From contig NZ_WSRZ01000011.1 of the NCBI RefSeq assembly GCF_009828585.1, positions 87,306 to 151,305 of the forward strand: a stretch of 64,000 nt of DNA. Direction: 5' to 3'. The notes beneath the pieces were generated by a model. That model had not been told where the DNA came from, did not search any database, and worked only from the letters and a program-made list of their open reading frames with translations. Source of the stretch: Shewanella litoralis (GTDB lineage: Bacteria > Pseudomonadota > Gammaproteobacteria > Enterobacterales > Shewanellaceae). Every line of letters starts with the position of its first letter. Positions within the stretch are counted from its first letter, which is position 1. Shown here in pieces: positions 56,430 to 64,000 of this stretch. Made by a program: the position numbers and the translations under genes.

Positions 56430-57167
56430 TTAAGCAGGTTGTTTACTGCTAATAACTGTACCTTCTTCTTCGCCCATAATCACGCGACGAAGCGCGCCAG
56501 GCTTGTTCATATTGAACACTAAAATAGGCATATCATGATCACGTGCCATGGTAAATGCTGCAAGATCCATTACTTTTAATTCTGATTCAAGGACTTCAGC
56601 ATAGGTCAACGTGTCATATTTAACCGCTTCAGGGTCCTTCATTGGGTCTGCAGAGTAAACACCGTCTACTTTGGTCCCTTTTAGTACCACTTCAGCTTCG
56701 ATCTCGATACCGCGCAAACACGCCGCAGAATCTGTTGTGCAAAATGGGTTACCTGTACCTGCAGCAAAAATCACTACGCGGCCAGACTTTAATAAGCTAA
56801 TCGCTTCAGCCCAATTATAGTCGTCACACACGCCTTTAAGCGGAATGGCAGACATAAGACGAGCATTGACATATGCACGGTGCAACGCATCACGCATGGC
56901 TAGGCCATTCATTACGGTTGCTAACATACCCATGTGATCGCCCACCACGCGGTTCATGCCAGCTTTTGCTAAGCCTTCACCACGAAACAGATTACCACCA
57001 CCAATAACCACACCAACTTGAATGCCAAGTTCAACAAGCTCTTTTACTTCTTGTGCCATACGATCAAGTACTTTTGGGTCAATGCCGAAGCCTTCTTCAC
57101 CCATTAATGCTTCACCGCTTAATTTAAGCAGAATGCGTCTAAACGCTGGTTTTGGATTGGTGCTCAT
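56430..57167 (-). CDS. pyrH: UMP kinase
   Basis: Phosphorylates UMP to UDP, 245 aa; a hexameric amino-acid-kinase fold enzyme regulated by GTP and UTP. The ATP/UMP binding signatures are [16 protein letters not shown] at the start and [29 protein letters not shown] follows. It lies between tsf and frr in the standard order. Confidence 0.96.
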   Translation of the reverse strand: MSTNPKPAFRRILLKLSGEALMGEEGFGIDPKVLDRMAQEVKELVELGIQVGVVIGGGNLFRGEGLAKAGMNRVVGDHMGMLATVMNGLAMRDALHRAYVNARLMSAIPLKGVCDDYNWAEAISLLKSGRVVIFAAGTGNPFCTTDSAACLRGIEIEAEVVLKGTKVDGVYSADPMKDPEAVKYDTLTYAEVLESELKVMDLAAFTMARDHDMPILVFNMNKPGALRRVIMGEEEGTVISSKQPA

Positions 57168-57188
57168 AATTTTCGTCCTGATTATAAC

Positions 57189-57214
57189 AAGACCGCAGCG
57201 GTTGCTGCGGTCTT
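57189..57214 (-). terminator. Stem-loop between tsf and pyrH
   Basis: AAGACCGCAG pairs perfectly with CTGCGGTCTT around a 6 nt loop in the 68 bp gap. No clear U-tract follows on the minus strand, so it may slow or attenuate transcription, or protect an mRNA end, rather than terminate fully. Confidence 0.55.
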
Positions 57215-57235
57215 AGGGTACTTAGAGAAAAGCGA

Positions 57236-58087
57236 TTACGCTTTTTTAGTTGCAGCGATTTGCGCCGCTACTTCAGCAGCAAAATCTTCTGCCTTCTTCT
57301 CGATACCTTCGCCAACTTCTAAACGAATGAAGTTAGACACTGTTGCTTTTTTCTCTTTAAGAACTTCGCCAACAGTTTTCTTAGGTTCCATGATGTAAGC
57401 TTGACCAGTAAGAGAGATCTCACCAGTAAACTTCTTCATACGACCTACAACCATCTTCTCAGCGATTTCAGCAGGCTTGCCTTCATTCATCGCGATTTCG
57501 ATTTGAAGCGCTTGCTCTCTTTCTACAAGTTCAGCAGGTACGTCTTCAGGGTTTACGAATTCTGGCTTAGAAGCAGCAACGTGCATTGCGATGTGCTTTA
57601 AGGTTTCTTCGTCAGCTTCACCGGCAACAACAACACCGATACGCTCACCGTGACGGTAAGACGCTAAGTTTGCACCATCGATGTACTCAACGCGACGAAC
57701 GTTGATGTTTTCACCAATTTTAGCCACTAAAGCAACACGGGTTTCTTCAAACTGTGCTTTTAAGTCTTCAATGGTCACTTTCGATGCAGCAGCTACGTCT
57801 AACACTGCGTTAGCGAAACCAAGGAAGTTTGAATCTTTAGCAACGAAGTCAGTTTGACAGTTAACTTCTAAAAGCGCAGCGAAACCTTCACCGTTTTTGA
57901 TTAGAATAGTACCGTCAGCAGCGATGTTACCTGCTTTTTTAGCAGCCTTCGCAGCACCGCTCTTACGCATGTTATCAATCGCTAGTTCGATGTCACCGTC
58001 AGTTTCAGTCAGTGCATTCTTACAGTCCATCATGCCAGCGCCAGTGCGGTCACGAAGTTCTTTAACTTGGGCAGCAGTAATTGCCAT
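57236..58087 (-). CDS. tsf: Elongation factor Ts
   Basis: A nucleotide exchange factor for EF-Tu, 283 aa. The N-terminal UBA-like domain has [21 protein letters not shown], and the EF-Tu contact TDFVAKD follows near residue 80. A core dimer region fills the rest. Length equals that of E. coli (283 aa). It lies downstream of rpsB with a stem-loop between. Confidence 0.97.
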   Translation of the reverse strand: MAITAAQVKELRDRTGAGMMDCKNALTETDGDIELAIDNMRKSGAAKAAKKAGNIAADGTILIKNGEGFAALLEVNCQTDFVAKDSNFLGFANAVLDVAAASKVTIEDLKAQFEETRVALVAKIGENINVRRVEYIDGANLASYRHGERIGVVVAGEADEETLKHIAMHVAASKPEFVNPEDVPAELVEREQALQIEIAMNEGKPAEIAEKMVVGRMKKFTGEISLTGQAYIMEPKKTVGEVLKEKKATVSNFIRLEVGEGIEKKAEDFAAEVAAQIAATKKA

Positions 58088-58130
58088 TGTTAAATCCTCT
58101 AATTTAATTCGTCTAATTTTGCATTTATAA

Positions 58131-58154
58131 AACAGGGGCCAAAAGGCCCCTGTT
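58131..58154 (-). terminator. Attenuator-like stem-loop between rpsB and tsf
   Basis: AACAGGGGCC / GGCCCCTGTT is a perfect 10 bp stem with an AAAA loop. On the minus strand it is followed by TTTATAAATG, a partial U-tract. Partial termination here would lower tsf relative to rpsB. Confidence 0.65.
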
Positions 58155-58204
58155 CACCAATTATCTTATTGGCAAATAAGGGAGATGCTAAGCATCACGC
58201 CTTA

Positions 58205-58933
58205 TTAAACAGCTTCTACGAAACCGTCTTGCTCAGCTTGAACAGCGATATCTTGACCACGGCCAGAGTTGGCAGCAGCAGCAACAGATGAAGTGTACAA
58301 ACGGATAGCACGCATCGCGTCGTCGTTACCAGGAACGATGTAGTTAACACCGTCTGGTGCAGAGTTAGTATCAACAACTGCAACAACTGGGATACCTAGG
58401 TTGTTTGCTTCTTTAATAGCGATATGCTCATGGTCAGCACCGATAACGAATAATACGTCAGGTAAGCCGCCCATGTTCTTGATTCCGCCTAAAGACTTTT
58501 CTAACTTGTCTAATTCGCGTGAACGCATTAGCGCTTCTTTCTTAGTAAGCTTGTCAAAAGTACCGTCTACAGACTGGCTTTCTAGCTCTTTAAGACGCTT
58601 GATTGACTGACGAACAGTTTTCCAGTTTGTTAACATACCGCCTAACCAGCGGTGATCAACATAGTACTGGTCACAAGAAATTGCAGATTCTTTGATAGCT
58701 TCGCCAGCAGCGCGCTTAGTACCTACGAATAATACTTTACCTTTCTTAGAAGCAACGTTGCTAATGAAAGCTAAAGCTTCGTTGAACATTGGTACAGTGT
58801 GCTCAAGGTTGATGATGTGTACACCGTTACGAGCGCCGAAGATGAAAGGCTTCATCTTTGGGTTCCAGTAACGTGTTTGGTGACCGAAGTGAACACCAGC
58901 TTGTAGCATGTCGCGCATTGAAACAGTAGTCAT
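58205..58933 (-). CDS. rpsB: 30S ribosomal protein S2
   Basis: Ribosomal protein S2, 242 aa from the ATG at 58933 ([23 protein letters not shown]). Frames extending 13 codons upstream lie in the leader and are not used. The conserved [20 protein letters not shown] and [17 protein letters not shown] match the family. It heads the rpsB-tsf(-pyrH-frr) block, divergent from map. Confidence 0.97.
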   Translation of the reverse strand: MTTVSMRDMLQAGVHFGHQTRYWNPKMKPFIFGARNGVHIINLEHTVPMFNEALAFISNVASKKGKVLFVGTKRAAGEAIKESAISCDQYYVDHRWLGGMLTNWKTVRQSIKRLKELESQSVDGTFDKLTKKEALMRSRELDKLEKSLGGIKNMGGLPDVLFVIGADHEHIAIKEANNLGIPVVAVVDTNSAPDGVNYIVPGNDDAMRAIRLYTSSVAAAANSGRGQDIAVQAEQDGFVEAV

Positions 58934-59076
58934 TGTATATACCTTAATGTAAGGGGTTAGACCTCCACGCATCCCATGTTTTCGACCCTTCCATTACCGT
59001 TGTAATAAAAAAGCACCCCGAAAAATGTGTCGATACGTGTGTGATTTAGTATTTAAGTTAATTGCCATGTATAATA
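58934..59076 (-). promoter_or_regulatory. rpsB promoter and long leader
   Basis: About 140 bp precede rpsB. On the minus strand TATTAT (59076-59071) could be the -10, with no good -35. The same bases read TATAAT on the plus strand and could also serve map. The leader contains CGGGGTGCTTTTTTA and GGAGGTCTAACCCC. In E. coli S2 represses its own operon through this leader, and the same is inferred here. Confidence 0.4.
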
Positions 59077-59305
59077 GCCGCCATATTTTACGGTTTGCCG
59101 AACTCTTTGTGATGATTTGTTTAAAATGCTTATAAATAAGCGTTTAATAACAACTACCGACATCGAGTTAACTCGAACCGTACAACAACGATCTTATACA
59201 CAACGGCGCGCTTTATACCATAATCGGCAACTAAATACAAATTTTTGCCATAAAATCCTTGGGTAAAACCAGCCAATTTTGACCGTCAAATGATAGAGAG
59301 TTTTC

Positions 59306-60103
59306 ATGAGTATTGTGATTAAAAATGCAGACGAAATAGCAAAAATGCGTGCCGCAGGTAAGTTAGCTGCGCAGGTATTAGAAATGGTTGCTCCTTTTGT
59401 AAAGGCTGGCGTCACCACCGATGAGCTAAACGACATTTGTGCAAAATACACCGAAGAGCAAGGCGCAATTTCTGCCCCGCTTAATTACCATGGTTTTCCA
59501 AAGTCAATTTGTACCTCGGTAAACGAAGTCGTTTGCCACGGCATTCCTTCTGGGTATGTGTTAAAAGAAGGCGATATGATTAACCTTGATATTACTGTTA
59601 TTTTAGACGGTTATCATGGCGACACCTCTAAAATGTTTTTAATCGGTGAAGTGTCAGCAAAAGATAAACGCTTAAGCAGAATTGCCCAAGAAAGTTTGTA
59701 TTTAGCCATTCGTAAGGTTCGTCCTGGTTTAAAATTAGGCGAAATTGGTACGACCATCGAAAAATTCATCAAAGCCAGTAAAACAGGGCTTGATAAGTAT
59801 TCCATCGTGCAAGATTATTGTGGACATGGTATTGGTTCAGGCTTTCATGAAGAACCTCAAGTTGTTCATTACAAAAACAATGACAAAACCACACTAAAAC
59901 CGGGCATGTGTTTTACCATCGAGCCAATGATTAATGCCGGTCGTCATACGACAATATTGGATAAAAACGATAATTGGACAGTAACCACCTCTGATGGTAA
60001 AAACTCTGCTCAATGGGAACACACATTATTGGTTACCGAAACCGGCGTGGAAGTGTTAACTTTACGCGAAGAGGAAGATTTCCCTCGTATCATTAATCAC
60101 TAA
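59306..60103 (+). CDS. map: Methionine aminopeptidase, type I
   Basis: Removes the initiator Met from nascent proteins, 265 aa. Metal ligands D95 (INLDIT) and D106 (YHGDTS) are present, as is H78 in VVCHGIP. The later His and Glu ligands follow in GHGIGSGFHEEP, FTIEPM and WEHTLL. It is a soluble, single-domain type Ia enzyme. Divergent from rpsB, it is followed by glnD after 18 bp. Confidence 0.97.
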   Translation: MSIVIKNADEIAKMRAAGKLAAQVLEMVAPFVKAGVTTDELNDICAKYTEEQGAISAPLNYHGFPKSICTSVNEVVCHGIPSGYVLKEGDMINLDITVILDGYHGDTSKMFLIGEVSAKDKRLSRIAQESLYLAIRKVRPGLKLGEIGTTIEKFIKASKTGLDKYSIVQDYCGHGIGSGFHEEPQVVHYKNNDKTTLKPGMCFTIEPMINAGRHTTILDKNDNWTVTTSDGKNSAQWEHTLLVTETGVEVLTLREEEDFPRIINH

Positions 60104-60121
60104 CAAAAAATAAGGTTATCA

Positions 60122-62695
60122 ATGAATACTGCGCTGGCCGCCAAAAATGCATTATTAGACTTAAACCAGCGCTTAGTTGAGCAATACACAGCAAAACACC
60201 CGATTGCTGATATTGTTAAACATCGCAGTCAATTTGTTGATTCCTTACTCACTCAATCATGGCAAGATTTTGCGTTACATTCTGACGCACTTGCCCTGGT
60301 TGCAGTCGGTGGCTATGGTCGCGGTGAACTGCACCCCCATTCAGACATTGATTTATTGTTTTTAGTTAACGATGAACCACTCTCTGCAGAATTAGAAAGT
60401 AAACTCAGCCAGTTTATTACCTACTTGTGGGACACCGGACTTGAAATAGGTCACAGTGTGCGCACGCTGAGTCAAACCATTGAGCAAGGCAAAGCTGACA
60501 TCACCATTGCCACTAACTTAATTGAAGCAAGGCTATTAACCGGCAGCGAAAACTTATTCGATTTACTCTACGACAATATTCGTCAGCAAGACTTTTGGCC
60601 ATCGTATGATTTTTACAATGCCAAAAAAGATGAACAAACTAATCGGCACAGCAAAGCCAGCGCCTTCGATTTAGAACCTAATATAAAAACCTGCCCAGGT
60701 GGACTGCGCGATATTCAAACCATTGCATGGGTAGCGATGCGACACTTTGATGCAGCTACATTAGAAGAACTGGTTGAGCATGACTTTCTTGCGCCAGCGG
60801 AGCTTGAAGAATTATTAGAGTGTCAAAACTTTTTGTGGGAAATCCGCTTCGCGCTTCACATCACAGCAAATCGCAATGAAAACAGGCTATTGTTTGATTT
60901 ACAGCGTCAGGTAGCCAGTTTATTAGGCTATGAAGACGCCACACAGCTTGCTGTCGAGCAAATGATGAAACGCTACTATCGCACGGTTCGCCGGGTGATG
61001 GAGCTTAATCAAATGTTGTTACAACTCTTTAAACGCGCCACACTTGGGCATACTCAAACACTTGAAATTCAACCAATTAATAGTGTATTTCAACGCCGAG
61101 GCCGTTATATCGAAGTCTTGGATGAAGAGCTATTTACGCGATCCAATGAAGAAATTCTTCGTTTATTCTTAATGATCGCGAAAAACTCTAACATTCAGGA
61201 TATTTACGCCCCAACCTTACGTTTGCTGCGCAATGCACGTCGCGGATTAACCGCGCCTTTGCAAGATAACCCCGCTTGTCGCAAAGTGCTGATGGAAATT
61301 TTAAAACATCCTAGAGGCATTGAAGCGTTATCGTTTATGCACAAACATGGTATTTTATCTTCGTATTTACCCGCCTGGCGCAAAATTGAAGGTCAAATGC
61401 AATTTGACCTATTCCATGCGTACACCGTTGATGAGCATACCCACAGGTTATTACTTAATATTGAACGTTTTTCTCAAGCCGAACAAAAAGATGAGTTCCC
61501 TCTTGGGGCAATTTTAATTAACCAATTGCCTAAAAAAGGCTTATTGGTACTAGGTGCGATATTTCATGATATTGCTAAAGGTCGGGGCGGCGATCACAGC
61601 AAGCTCGGTTCAAAAGATGCCATCGACTTTTGTAAATTACATGGCATGAACGATCATGACGGACGCCTCGTCGCCTGGTTAGTTGAAAATCATCTAGTGA
61701 TGTCTGTTACCGCTCAGCGCCGTGATATTTCAGATCCTGACGTAGTGGCTGAATTTGCCGATAAAGTCCACGACACCATTCATTTAAGCTATTTGTATTG
61801 CCTTACCGTTGCCGATATCTGTGCCACCAATGAAAAAACCTGGAATAACTGGAAAGCCTCATTGCTGCGCGACTTGTACTTTTCGACACAGCGCGTGTTA
61901 GCGCGTGGCAAAGAGAAACCTGTCGATGTTAAAGCCCGTGTAAAAGAAATACAGGCTAAGGCAAAAAAAGAATTAATAAGACGGGGTATCAAAGAAAAAG
62001 ACATGGACACATTGTGGTCACGTTTTAAATCGGACTATTTTATTCGCCACCAGCCGAATCAAGTGGCCTGGCATGCAGAAGCTATCTTAAAGCACAATCG
62101 TGATGAACCATTAGTGTTAATGTCTAAGCACACAACACGAGGCGGCACTGAGCTGTTTATTTATAGTAAAGATAAACCCAAACTGTTTGCCACAGTCATG
62201 ACCGTATTAGACAATAAAAATATCAATGTCCATGATGCCAACATCATGACCTCAAAAGACAATTACGTGCTCGACACCTTTGTCATTTTAGAACAAGATG
62301 GCGAACCTATTATTCAGTTATCGCGCATTCAAAGTGTACGTAAAGCACTCGAAAAAGCCTTAGCCAGTGAAAATCCGAAACTGCCAAAGTTCAGAAAACT
62401 GGCGCGGATCATGAAACCTTTTAATGTTGCCACGCATGTGAGTTTCTTACCGAGTGCCCGTCATGGTACAAGTATGATGGAATTAATCACTCTGGATACG
62501 CCAGGCCTGCTTGCCAAGGTCGGCGACACGTTTTATCGCTGTGATGTCACCTTACTCGCTGCAAAAATTACCACGATTGGCGAGCGAGCAGAGGATTTCT
62601 TTATTTTGCAGACTCAGAGCGGTGCGGCATTAGACGAGCAACAGCAACAACAATTAACAGATGCGCTAATACTCGCACTGAAATCCACTAACTAA
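60122..62695 (+). CDS. glnD: Bifunctional uridylyltransferase/uridylyl-removing enzyme
   Basis: A nitrogen sensor that uridylylates PII when glutamine is low and removes UMP when it is high, 857 aa. The nucleotidyltransferase site [19 protein letters not shown] lies at about 63-81, with Asp residues D75 and D77. The HD hydrolase has H482-D483 in [13 protein letters not shown]. Two C-terminal ACT domains start near 680 ([20 protein letters not shown]) and 785 ([20 protein letters not shown]) and bind glutamine. It sits between map and dapD, as in E. coli. Confidence 0.96.
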   Translation: MNTALAAKNALLDLNQRLVEQYTAKHPIADIVKHRSQFVDSLLTQSWQDFALHSDALALVAVGGYGRGELHPHSDIDLLFLVNDEPLSAELESKLSQFITYLWDTGLEIGHSVRTLSQTIEQGKADITIATNLIEARLLTGSENLFDLLYDNIRQQDFWPSYDFYNAKKDEQTNRHSKASAFDLEPNIKTCPGGLRDIQTIAWVAMRHFDAATLEELVEHDFLAPAELEELLECQNFLWEIRFALHITANRNENRLLFDLQRQVASLLGYEDATQLAVEQMMKRYYRTVRRVMELNQMLLQLFKRATLGHTQTLEIQPINSVFQRRGRYIEVLDEELFTRSNEEILRLFLMIAKNSNIQDIYAPTLRLLRNARRGLTAPLQDNPACRKVLMEILKHPRGIEALSFMHKHGILSSYLPAWRKIEGQMQFDLFHAYTVDEHTHRLLLNIERFSQAEQKDEFPLGAILINQLPKKGLLVLGAIFHDIAKGRGGDHSKLGSKDAIDFCKLHGMNDHDGRLVAWLVENHLVMSVTAQRRDISDPDVVAEFADKVHDTIHLSYLYCLTVADICATNEKTWNNWKASLLRDLYFSTQRVLARGKEKPVDVKARVKEIQAKAKKELIRRGIKEKDMDTLWSRFKSDYFIRHQPNQVAWHAEAILKHNRDEPLVLMSKHTTRGGTELFIYSKDKPKLFATVMTVLDNKNINVHDANIMTSKDNYVLDTFVILEQDGEPIIQLSRIQSVRKALEKALASENPKLPKFRKLARIMKPFNVATHVSFLPSARHGTSMMELITLDTPGLLAKVGDTFYRCDVTLLAAKITTIGERAEDFFILQTQSGAALDEQQQQQLTDALILALKSTN

Positions 62696-62755
62696 TTTTT
62701 TAAACTCAATGTTTATGCTAATTTTGAGCTAATCATTACCTACTGGGAGAAAACA

Positions 62756-63580
62756 ATGGAGGCTTTACGCCAACGCATTGAAGCAGCATTCGAAACACGC
62801 CAAGACATTTCACCTTCGAGTGTCGACGCAAGTGTACGTGCTGATGTTGAAACTGTAATCAACATGCTAGACAAAGGCGAAGCACGTGTTGCTGAAAAAA
62901 TTGACGGTGAATGGCATGTTCATCAATGGCTAAAAAAAGCAGTATTACTGTCATTCCGTATTTTTGATAATGGCGTGATTGATGGTGGCGACACCAAATA
63001 CTTTGATAAAGTACCGCAAAAATTTGCTGACTATGACGAAGCACGCTTTAAAGCGGAAGGCATTCGTGTAGTGCCGCCTGCGACCGTTCGTAAAGGTTCA
63101 TTTATCGGTAAAAACACCGTATTAATGCCATCTTACGTTAACCTAGGTGCTTACGTGGACGAAGGCACCATGGTTGATACGTGGGCAACGGTTGGCTCAT
63201 GTGCCCAGATTGGTAAAAACGTTCACTTATCTGGCGGTGTCGGTATTGGTGGCGTATTAGAACCATTACAAGCCGGCCCAACCATTATTGAAGACAACTG
63301 CTTTATTGGCGCACGCAGCGAAATCGTTGAAGGCGTTGTTGTTGAAGAAGGCAGCGTGATCTCTATGGGCGTTTACATTGGCCAAAGCACACGCATTTTT
63401 GACCGCGAAACCGGTGAAGTGCATTACGGTCGTGTACCTGCAGGCTCTGTTGTAGTGTCTGGCAACTTGCCATCTGCTTGCGGAAAATACAGCTTATATG
63501 CCGCCATTATCGTCAAAAAAGTAGACGCTAAAACTCGCGGTAAAGTCGGCATTAATGAACTACTGCGTATCGTTGATTAA
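62756..63580 (+). CDS. dapD: Tetrahydrodipicolinate N-succinyltransferase
   Basis: An enzyme of lysine and meso-diaminopimelate synthesis, 274 aa, the standard length. The N-terminal helical part is followed by a left-handed beta-helix from about residue 105 ([20 protein letters not shown]). The conserved [21 protein letters not shown] segment is present. It lies 60 bp after glnD with GGGAG before the ATG. A strong terminator follows at 63611-63635. Confidence 0.97.
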   Translation: MEALRQRIEAAFETRQDISPSSVDASVRADVETVINMLDKGEARVAEKIDGEWHVHQWLKKAVLLSFRIFDNGVIDGGDTKYFDKVPQKFADYDEARFKAEGIRVVPPATVRKGSFIGKNTVLMPSYVNLGAYVDEGTMVDTWATVGSCAQIGKNVHLSGGVGIGGVLEPLQAGPTIIEDNCFIGARSEIVEGVVVEEGSVISMGVYIGQSTRIFDRETGEVHYGRVPAGSVVVSGNLPSACGKYSLYAAIIVKKVDAKTRGKVGINELLRIVD

Positions 63581-63610
63581 TCATCGTACTCGTTACATTC
63601 GTTAACCATT

Positions 63611-63635
63611 AAAAAGGCGCTAAGCGCCTTTTTTT
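63611..63635 (+). terminator. Intrinsic terminator after dapD
   Basis: AAGGCGC / GCGCCTT form a 7 bp stem with a TAA loop, followed by TTTTT and preceded by an A-run, so it is bidirectional in shape. It lies 31 bp past the dapD stop. Confidence 0.85.
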
Positions 63636-63668
63636 ATACCATTGTGCGTTATACCATTTCCATTAATT

Positions 63669-64000
63669 AACCTCAGATCTGGTTAAGCAAACACGATATT
63701 AGTGCTATCTAACAGCTCAAGTTCTTGAGCTGTTAGATTTAATGATGGCTTCTCGTCTTTTAAACAATATGCAATCAATCCACCAACTAGATTAAGCATG
63801 AACCCATGCGCGCTGCGGTGTCTTGAGTGTTCTATATAGGAAATATTTTTCAATTGGTCATTCACTGTTTCAATAATGAATCGCTTTTTTAACATGGCTC
63901 TATCCCATAAAGAAATAAACTTTTTCTTCATGTTCTTACGAACGGTGGTGATTAATTCAACGCCCTTTTCCAAAAGCTCACCCGTTAGAGCTTGGCTAAT
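63669..64000 (-). mobile_element. IS982-family insertion sequence, cut by the window edge
   Basis: The transposase frame below reaches the window edge. The element end probably lies near 63669-63690, where ACCTCAGATCTGGTTAAG just follows the transposase stop. The other end and the target duplication are outside the window, so the boundaries are estimates. Confidence 0.6.
63683..64000 (-). CDS. IS982-family transposase, C-terminal part
   Basis: An open frame runs off the window edge on the minus strand (starting ISQALTGELLEKGVEL at the edge), so at least 105 residues are visible. RFIIETVNDQLKNISYIEHS, SRHRSAHGFMLNLVGGLIAY and CLKDEKPSL match the C-terminal part of IS982 transposases. The Glu in IETVNDQLK is the expected catalytic Glu of the DDE triad. 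The N-terminal DD part is outside, so intactness cannot be judged. Confidence 0.82.
   Translation of the reverse strand: MSQALTGELLEKGVELITTVRKNMKKKFISLWDRAMLKKRFIIETVNDQLKNISYIEHSRHRSAHGFMLNLVGGLIAYCLKDEKPSLNLTAQELELLDSTNIVFA

Overview
The window looks like a chromosomal segment of a Shewanella-like marine gammaproteobacterium. The gene order skp/lpxD/fabZ/lpxA/lpxB/rnhB/dnaE, rseP/dxr/cdsA/uppS/frr/pyrH/tsf/rpsB and divergent map/glnD/dapD is the classical gammaproteobacterial arrangement. The accessory genes (TonB receptor with flavin halogenases, DUF4331, YHYH, IS982) are of the kind common in Alteromonadales. The assignment rests on recognised gene families and synteny, not on a database search.

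Layout. 1-9220: a TonB-dependent receptor behind LacI-type palindromes, followed by a co-directional cassette of halogenase, SapC, cupin-like, halogenase and DUF6445 genes, probably nutrient uptake linked to an oxidative tailoring function. 9222-15924: a DTW-domain gene, a LysE-type exporter broken by one extra base, an Old-Yellow-Enzyme-like oxidoreductase, a small unknown gene, a SWIM/SNF2 helicase and a small membrane protein. 16005-22115: an ECF sigma/anti-sigma pair followed by a DUF4331, cadherin-like lipoprotein, TPR and HupE-like operon. The sigma gene and the DUF4331 operon share a near-identical candidate ECF promoter. 22371-28119: a KefB-type antiporter, a GGDEF protein, and a RimK-like ligase divergent from a GNAT/C39-peptidase fusion.

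28120-35030 is an AT-rich, repeat-laden accessory island. It holds three tandem repeats of about 176 bp, a LysM protein, a duplicated 3' end of the GNAT/C39 gene, and a tight three-gene operon (DUF262 protein, AAA/DUF3696 ATPase, unknown protein) with a small gene upstream. The operon lies between two copies of one composite repeat in inverted orientation, and I regard it as the best candidate for an undescribed, possibly anti-phage, system. The repeats contain mini-palindromes whose arms differ but whose centre keeps a GGA, resembling CsrA/RsmA target hairpins.

35144-39085: a YHYH lipoprotein pair, a MITE-like 314 bp element, an M28 peptidase and a small membrane-anchored protein behind paired palindromes. 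39121-63580: the housekeeping block (tilS, dnaE, rnhB, lipid A genes, bamA, rseP, isoprenoid/phospholipid genes, frr, pyrH, tsf, rpsB on minus; map, glnD, dapD on plus). The window ends inside an IS982-family transposase. I saw no tRNA, rRNA or CRISPR array.
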